A stretch of 9,623 nucleotides of DNA, from positions 1 through 9,623 of the forward strand of contig CATZPU010000024.1 in NCBI GenBank assembly GCA_958422845.1, read 5' to 3'. Made by a program: the position numbers and the translations under genes. Under the pieces are notes generated by a model, which saw only the letters and a program-made list of their open reading frames with translations, ran no database searches and was not told the origin of the DNA. How positions within the stretch are numbered: the first letter of the stretch is position 1; each line of letters begins with the position of its first letter. Positions 6,304 through 9,623 of the stretch are shown here, in pieces. The stretch comes from an uncultured Lachnospiraceae bacterium. Lineage in GTDB: Bacteria; Bacillota; Clostridia; Lachnospirales; Lachnospiraceae.

Positions 6304-8579
6304 CAGAGGTATCTTGTATGAAAGATTCTGTTTGTATTTCAAAAGACGATGTATTCAGACAGCTTGGATGTACGACGCAAAGCAGCGCGTATGAGATGTT
6401 TGAAGAAGAATATGAAGAGATCAGTGAAACGGTAATGCGGCTTTGCAGACCGCTCATCCTGATGCAGCGGGGACTCCTTCCGGAAAAAGGAGTCCCCGTG
6501 CTTTACGTTTTTTCAACTATAGGCAAGGGGCCGGAGCAGTTTGTGACGGAATCTTTTGCACAGGGGGACTGCGTAAAGGGAATGCTTGCGGATGCGGCTG
6601 CAGATTCCGCATTATTTTCGTTGGAAGAAGAGATAAGCCGCAGGGTAAGAGAATACTGCAAAGAAAACAGTGTCGGCATCGAAAAACGTCTGGAGGCGCC
6701 GACGGACGTACCGATGGAGATTCAGAAAACGGTGTATGACGCAGTGGGAGCAGGCGCATATGGAGTTGGGATTACACAGGGCTATATGTTTGATCCGGTA
6801 AAATCATCGGCTCAGGTATTTCTGCTGACTGCGGATACAGAGCAGATGCATGAGCGCCATGACTGTGCGGCCTGTCCAAAGACAGACTGCGGTCGCCGCA
6901 GCGTACAGACAGTACGTGTAAGCGTGCATGATGCAAAGGGCAGGAAGATAACAGAATTGACAGGAAAAACGGGTGTGACGCTTCTGGAACTTCTGCAAAA
7001 AGGAGATATTTCTCTGGCAGCGCCGTGCGGCGGCCGCGGAGCCTGCGGAAAGTGTCAGGTGCAGGTGATAAAAGGAGTTGTTCCTGTTTCAAAGGCGGAC
7101 CGCAGAGTGTTTGGAGAGGAGCAGCTAAAAAACGGATGGCGTCTGGCGTGCTGTCTGCCTGTAGAAATGAATCTGGAGATACTCCTGCCGCGGACAGAGG
7201 AGAATTTTGTCGTACAAAATACAGCGGCAGAGCAGAAAAACGGAAACACAGAGCTGCCTGAAACGGGAAAATCAGATAAAAAGTGCACCATAGAAAAGCA
7301 GATCGGAGAGAAAAAGGGGCAGGAAGAAGCATGGGGAATTGCCATTGATATAGGTACGACGACGATCGCCATGCAAAGAGTATCTCTTGCGACAGGCGAA
7401 CTATACGATACGTGGAACGGCGTCAATCATCAGAGAATATACGGAACAGATGTTATTACACGGATGGATGCAGCGGTCAGTGGAAAAGCAGAGGAATTGC
7501 AAAAAATGATACGGAGGGATCTGGCGGACGGAATAGACGCTCTTCTGGAAAGGAGCAGGGATGTATCGCGGATGAAGGCAGCAGCGATTGCAGGCAATAC
7601 AGTGATGATCCACCTGCTGCTCGGGTATGACTGTTCCGGCATGACGCGCGTGCCGTTTACTCCGTACAGTCTGCATCAGGAAGTGATCCGGCTCGACAAG
7701 CTGCTAGGCTGTCCGTTTCCATCGGTACCGGCATACGTATTTCCGGCATCGTCATCTTTTGTCGGCGGAGATATTACAGCGGGACTGTACGCCTGTGGAT
7801 TCCATGAGGATGACAGAGTGCGTATGCTCATCGATCTGGGAACGAATGGCGAGATGGCGATCGGCAGCAGAAAAAAGCTTCTTACTGCATCGACAGCCGC
7901 AGGTCCTGCATTTGAAGGTGGAAAGATCACATGGGGGATGGGCAGCCTTCCGGGGGCGATACAGGGAGTAAGTATAGTAGACGGAACGCTTCACTGCCGC
8001 ACGATTGCAGACGCACCTGCGCAGGGCATCTGCGGAACCGGTGTGATAGAGGCGTGCGCATCTTTGTACGAATTGTCTTGTATGGATGAAACAGGCCGCC
8101 TTGCAGATGAGTTTTTTGATAAGGGTTATCCGCTTGCGGTCGATCCGCAGGGGCAGACAATATACGTGACGCAGCAGGATATACGGGAGATACAGCTGGC
8201 AAAGGCAGCGATCCGAGCCGGAATAGAAACGCTTCTGCACCGCTTCGGAGCAAGGGCGGAGGATATAGAGGAAATATGTCTTGCCGGTGGTTTCGGGTTT
8301 GCGCTTGATTGTCAGAGGGCGATAGAAATCGGTCTGTTTCCGGGAAAATTCGCAGGCCGTATCATGGCGGCAGGAAACAGCTCGCTTGCAGGATGCGTTC
8401 GGTTCCTGAAGGAATATGCCGGAACAGATGCACTTTGCAGGGCGTCGGGAGAGGGGGAAAGAACTCTTCTCGCGAATGCACCGCAGCGGCTTATAGAGAA
8501 AATACAGGAATGTGAGCTTTCGTCAGACGCTGTATTCCAACAGTATTATATGGAAGGAATGATGTTCCAAGAGGCGTAA
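6300..8579 (+). CDS. Corrinoid reactivation protein: MetH-activation-like domain fused to 2Fe-2S ferredoxin and ASKHA (DUF4445) ATPase
   Basis: This 759-residue protein reduces inactive Co(II) corrinoid back to Co(I). Residues about 10-200 resemble the B12-dependent methionine synthase activation fold (VLYVFSTIG, then YGVGITQGYMFDPVKSSAQV) and end in a Cys motif, C189-x2-C192-x4-C197. Residues about 203-298 are a plant-type ferredoxin: C243-x5-C249-x2-C252, with C284 or C285 as fourth ligand. A charged linker (about 303-343) leads to the ASKHA ATPase with IDIGTTTIA (349-357), AGNTVMIHLLLG (431-442), DLGTNGEMAIG (512-522), AGPAFEGGKITWGMG (534-548) and LAGGFGFAL (661-669). RACE/RamA-type activators are usually about 540-640 residues and lack the first domain, so this looks like a fusion. 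The ATGA overlap suggests coupling to the corrinoid gene. ATG 6318, behind AGAGG, is an alternative start that removes six residues. Confidence 0.92.
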   Translation: MTEVSCMKDSVCISKDDVFRQLGCTTQSSAYEMFEEEYEEISETVMRLCRPLILMQRGLLPEKGVPVLYVFSTIGKGPEQFVTESFAQGDCVKGMLADAAADSALFSLEEEISRRVREYCKENSVGIEKRLEAPTDVPMEIQKTVYDAVGAGAYGVGITQGYMFDPVKSSAQVFLLTADTEQMHERHDCAACPKTDCGRRSVQTVRVSVHDAKGRKITELTGKTGVTLLELLQKGDISLAAPCGGRGACGKCQVQVIKGVVPVSKADRRVFGEEQLKNGWRLACCLPVEMNLEILLPRTEENFVVQNTAAEQKNGNTELPETGKSDKKCTIEKQIGEKKGQEEAWGIAIDIGTTTIAMQRVSLATGELYDTWNGVNHQRIYGTDVITRMDAAVSGKAEELQKMIRRDLADGIDALLERSRDVSRMKAAAIAGNTVMIHLLLGYDCSGMTRVPFTPYSLHQEVIRLDKLLGCPFPSVPAYVFPASSSFVGGDITAGLYACGFHEDDRVRMLIDLGTNGEMAIGSRKKLLTASTAAGPAFEGGKITWGMGSLPGAIQGVSIVDGTLHCRTIADAPAQGICGTGVIEACASLYELSCMDETGRLADEFFDKGYPLAVDPQGQTIYVTQQDIREIQLAKAAIRAGIETLLHRFGARAEDIEEICLAGGFGFALDCQRAIEIGLFPGKFAGRIMAAGNSSLAGCVRFLKEYAGTDALCRASGEGERTLLANAPQRLIEKIQECELSSDAVFQQYYMEGMMFQEA
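6468..6498 (+). promoter_or_regulatory. Strong perfect hairpin inside the 5' part of the reactivase gene
   Basis: CGGGGACTCCTT (6468-6479) and AAGGAGTCCCCG (6487-6498) pair perfectly over 12 bp around the loop CCGGAAA. It lies about 170 bases into the reactivase coding frame. A run of six T (6508-6513) follows only after 9 bases, so it is not a textbook terminator. It may cause partial termination, pausing, or a stable 3' end for the upstream mRNA. Confidence 0.7.
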
Positions 8580-8610
8580 GCGGGCTGTCTGATAACTGCA
8601 AGTGAAAAAA

Positions 8611-8630
8611 CAGCGCAAAACAGCGCAAAA
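8611..8630 (+). repeat. 10-bp tandem repeat with phased A-tracts (possible UP element)
   Basis: CAGCGCAAAA is repeated twice (8611-8620, 8621-8630). With flanking sequence it gives A-tracts at 8605-8610, 8617-8620, 8627-8631 and 8635-8640, spaced roughly one helical turn apart and ending 4 bases before the -35 box of the rpsL promoter. This suits DNA curvature or an alpha-CTD-binding UP element. Confidence 0.6.
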
Positions 8631-8644
8631 ACAGAAAAAATTCC

Positions 8645-8673
8645 TTGACAAGCAGATTTGCCGACCGTATAAT
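8645..8673 (+). promoter_or_regulatory. Consensus vegetative (sigma A) promoter for rpsL
   Basis: A perfect -35 TTGACA (8645-8650), a 17-bp spacer and a perfect -10 TATAAT (8668-8673) are present. Transcription should begin near 8680, leaving a leader of about 150 bases before rpsL. The fit suggests high constitutive output, as expected for a ribosomal protein operon, and makes rpsL independent of the upstream genes. Confidence 0.93.
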
Positions 8674-8679
8674 GAAAAA

Positions 8680-8815
8680 GTGCGTGATTACGTGCGCGCA
8701 TTTTTGTGCGCATAAACGCAGTGTTATGCAGGTGAATGCATAGATGAGCAACCGCGAGTGAGAACTCATGCAATGAAATCACAGCTTTTGCTTATACAGG
8801 CTGTGACAAAAAATC
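8680..8815 (+). promoter_or_regulatory. Structured 5' leader of rpsL
   Basis: The leader can form a chain of hairpins. The first is GTGCGCGCA (8692-8700) with TGTGCGCAT (8705-8713), enclosed by TGCGT (8681-8685) with ACGCA (8716-8720). The second is TATGCA (8725-8730) with TGCATA (8737-8742). The third is ATGAG (8744-8748) with CTCAT (8765-8769). The fourth is TCACAGC (8779-8785) with GCTGTGA (8800-8806), ending 9 bases before the ribosome binding site AGGAGGTGA (8816-8824). The second and third overlap with an alternative pairing through TGCA 8737-8740. I do not recognise a known ribosomal leader family; autoregulation is possible but unproven. Confidence 0.5.
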
Positions 8816-8828
8816 AGGAGGTGAAGAA

Positions 8829-9251
8829 ATGCCAACATTTAATCAGTTAGTAAGAAAAGGCAGACAGACATCAGTAAAGAAATCTACTGCGCCGGCTCTC
8901 CAGAAAGGATTTAACTCCCTTCAGAAGAAGGCTACAAACACATCTTCTCCGCAGAAGAGAGGCGTTTGTACAGCAGTTAAGACAGCTACTCCGAAGAAGC
9001 CGAACTCAGCTCTTCGTAAGATCGCCAGAGTACGTCTGTCAAACGGTATCGAGGTTACAAGCTACATTCCGGGTGAAGGACACAATCTTCAGGAGCACAG
9101 CGTTGTGCTTATCCGTGGTGGTAGAGTAAAGGACCTTCCGGGTACAAGATACCATATCATCAGAGGTACACTTGATACAGCAGGTGTTGCCAAGAGACGT
9201 CAGGCACGTTCTAAATACGGTGCTAAGAGACCGAAAGACGCTAAGAAATAA
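8829..9251 (+). CDS. rpsL: 30S ribosomal protein S12
   Basis: This is the 140-residue S12 protein of the decoding centre of the small subunit. Core motifs are unmistakable: [11 protein letters not shown] at the N terminus, [49 protein letters not shown] and RRQARSKYG. It is about 16 residues longer than E. coli S12 because of an insertion between APAL and PQKRG (about residues 25-40), a form typical of clostridia and other Bacillota. The lysines equivalent to E. coli K43 (TPKKPNS) and K88 (GRVKDLPG), the usual sites of streptomycin resistance changes, are wild type. The Asp after the second Lys is the residue methylthiolated in E. coli. Start ATG 8829 follows AGGAGGTGA (8816-8824). It is first in a str-type unit with rpsG next, driven by its own promoter. 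Confidence 0.99.
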   Translation: MPTFNQLVRKGRQTSVKKSTAPALQKGFNSLQKKATNTSSPQKRGVCTAVKTATPKKPNSALRKIARVRLSNGIEVTSYIPGEGHNLQEHSVVLIRGGRVKDLPGTRYHIIRGTLDTAGVAKRRQARSKYGAKRPKDAKK

Positions 9252-9421
9252 AAAGTAGTTTTTTATAAGTATCACAGAACAGAACTATATTGTTTCAATG
9301 AAGTTGGAGGAATTCGTATTCACCAGTGGTTGCGGGTTAATATAGAAGTCCTTTTCGCATGAAACGCAAATGTAGAACGACACATTGTGAGTACCTATGA
9401 TCTAATAAGTTGACAGGAAAT

Positions 9422-9487
9422 ATGAGCAAACGGCGAATGACGGTTGAAACGGCAAAGCCGGTTTCACTGGAGCTGGGGGCTCGATGA
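9422..9487 (+). CDS. Possible 21-codon leader ORF in the rpsL-rpsG gap
   Basis: An ATG at 9422, just after ACAGGAAAT, opens a frame reading MSKRRMTVETAKP and on to a TGA at 9485-9487. The stop overlaps the first base pairs of the downstream hairpin set (GATCCG, 9486-9491), the geometry expected of a leader peptide controlling RNA folding. The ribosome site is weak (AGGA, 4 bases away) and a frame this short arises easily by chance, so it is only a candidate. Confidence 0.2.
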   Translation: MSKRRMTVETAKPVSLELGAR

Positions 9488-9542
9488 TCCGAAATAAAAA
9501 CTGCTCTTATCAGGCAAGCTTGTACGGATCGTTTTTATTTCG
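9486..9542 (+). promoter_or_regulatory. Mutually exclusive hairpins before rpsG (possible attenuator)
   Basis: CGAAATAAAAAC (9490-9501) and GTTTTTATTTCG (9531-9542) are a perfect 12-bp inverted repeat. GATCCG (9486-9491) can instead pair with CGGATC (9525-9530), leaving GTTTTTATTT directly behind the stem, a terminator-like arrangement. The two stems share bases 9490-9491 and the long loop, so they compete. A switch between antiterminated and terminated states before rpsG is possible. Confidence 0.55.
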
Positions 9543-9586
9543 TATTGCTGTTCTTGTCAGGAACCATAATTAAGGAGGGAAGTAAC

Positions 9587-9623
9587 GTGCCACGTAAAGG
9601 ACATACTCAGAAAAGAGACGTAT
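9587..9623 (+). CDS. rpsG: 30S ribosomal protein S7, 5' partial
   Basis: A GTG at 9587, preceded by AAGGAGGG (9572-9579), opens MPRKGHTQKRDV, the N terminus of S7 in Bacillota (MPRKGxxxKRDV). S7 nucleates assembly of the 30S head by binding 16S rRNA. Only 12 codons are inside the window. The order rpsL-rpsG is the normal str operon order. Confidence 0.95.
   Translation, partial: MPRKGHTQKRDV

Larger units (their letters stand above)
9252..9586 (+). other. Unusual 335-nt structured gap between rpsL and rpsG
   Basis: There is no conventional gene between S12 and S7. The first about 170 bases show little beyond weak pairings and an isolated TTGGAGG near 9305. From about 9410 the base composition changes to GC-rich and hairpins follow one another: TGAAAC-GGC with GCC-G-GTTTCA (9445-9466), GAGC with GCTC (9470-9482), then a 12-bp perfect stem at 9490-9542. 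No match to a riboswitch, tRNA, group I or group II intron, or known ribosomal leader is recognised. It may be a cis-acting RNA controlling rpsG, an ncRNA, or the remains of a small mobile element. Confidence 0.55.

Noticed and set aside
6468..6513. Canonical rho-independent terminator within the reactivase gene
   Set aside because: The T-run begins 9 bases after the stem instead of directly, and the reading frame continues intact for 700 residues, so full termination is unlikely.
9410..9438. Promoter before rpsG using TTGACA at 9410-9415
   Set aside because: No acceptable -10 hexamer at 16-18 bp; the 17-bp position reads GCGAAT.
9416..9492. Possible c-di-GMP-I (GEMM) riboswitch, from words like GCAAAC, GGCAAAGCC and GAGCTGGGGGCTC
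   Set aside because: The GAAA-capped P2 stem, the ACGCAAAGCC join and the closing P1 helix are not formed, and a location before rpsG is not a usual target.
9330..9560. Group II intron or fragment between rpsL and rpsG
   Set aside because: No GUGYG 5' end, no recognisable domain V hairpin and no reverse transcriptase.

Overview
The window looks like a piece of a Lachnospiraceae-type (Clostridia, Bacillota) chromosome. The evidence is a 140-residue ribosomal protein S12 with the roughly 16-residue insertion after its N-terminal PAL motif, strong AGGAGG-type ribosome binding sites, and corrinoid, AraC-cupin and TPR gene families that are common in anaerobic gut clostridia. Every supported gene is on the + strand. 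Family calls come from motif recognition alone, with no database search.

Layout. (1) 1-1616: the C-terminal part of a large TPR protein. Its frame is cut by an in-frame TGA at 159-161, so it is probably a broken gene. (2) 1711-2133: a small cupin-fold protein of the ureidoglycolate lyase (AllA) family, followed by a rho-independent terminator at 2218-2249. (3) 2466-8579: a coherent block made of an AraC-family regulator with an N-terminal cupin sensor, two different URO-D-fold (MtaA/CmuA/MtvB-type) methyltransferases, a 214-residue corrinoid protein, and a 759-residue corrinoid reactivation protein whose start overlaps the corrinoid-protein stop. (4) 8604-9623: a strong vegetative promoter (TTGACA, 17 bp, TATAAT) behind phased A-tracts, a hairpin-rich leader of about 150 nt, rpsL (S12), an unusual structured gap of 335 nt, and the first 12 codons of rpsG (S7).

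How the block should work (inference from known families). One URO-D-fold enzyme moves a methyl group from a donor, perhaps a methoxylated compound, onto the Co(I) corrinoid bound by the small corrinoid protein. The second URO-D-fold enzyme, which carries the full His-x-Cys...Cys zinc set of MtaA-type enzymes, either moves the methyl on to a thiol acceptor or handles another donor. When Co(I) is oxidised to Co(II), the 2Fe-2S/ASKHA activator reduces it again with ATP. No pterin-dependent second methyltransferase (MtrH/MtvA/AcsE type) is in the window, so the final acceptor is not visible.

Most notable points. The reactivation protein appears to fuse a MetH-activation-like domain to a RACE-type ferredoxin/ATPase. 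Strong RNA hairpins lie just before and just after the corrinoid-protein cistron. The rpsL-rpsG gap carries two mutually exclusive hairpins beside a possible 21-codon leader ORF.
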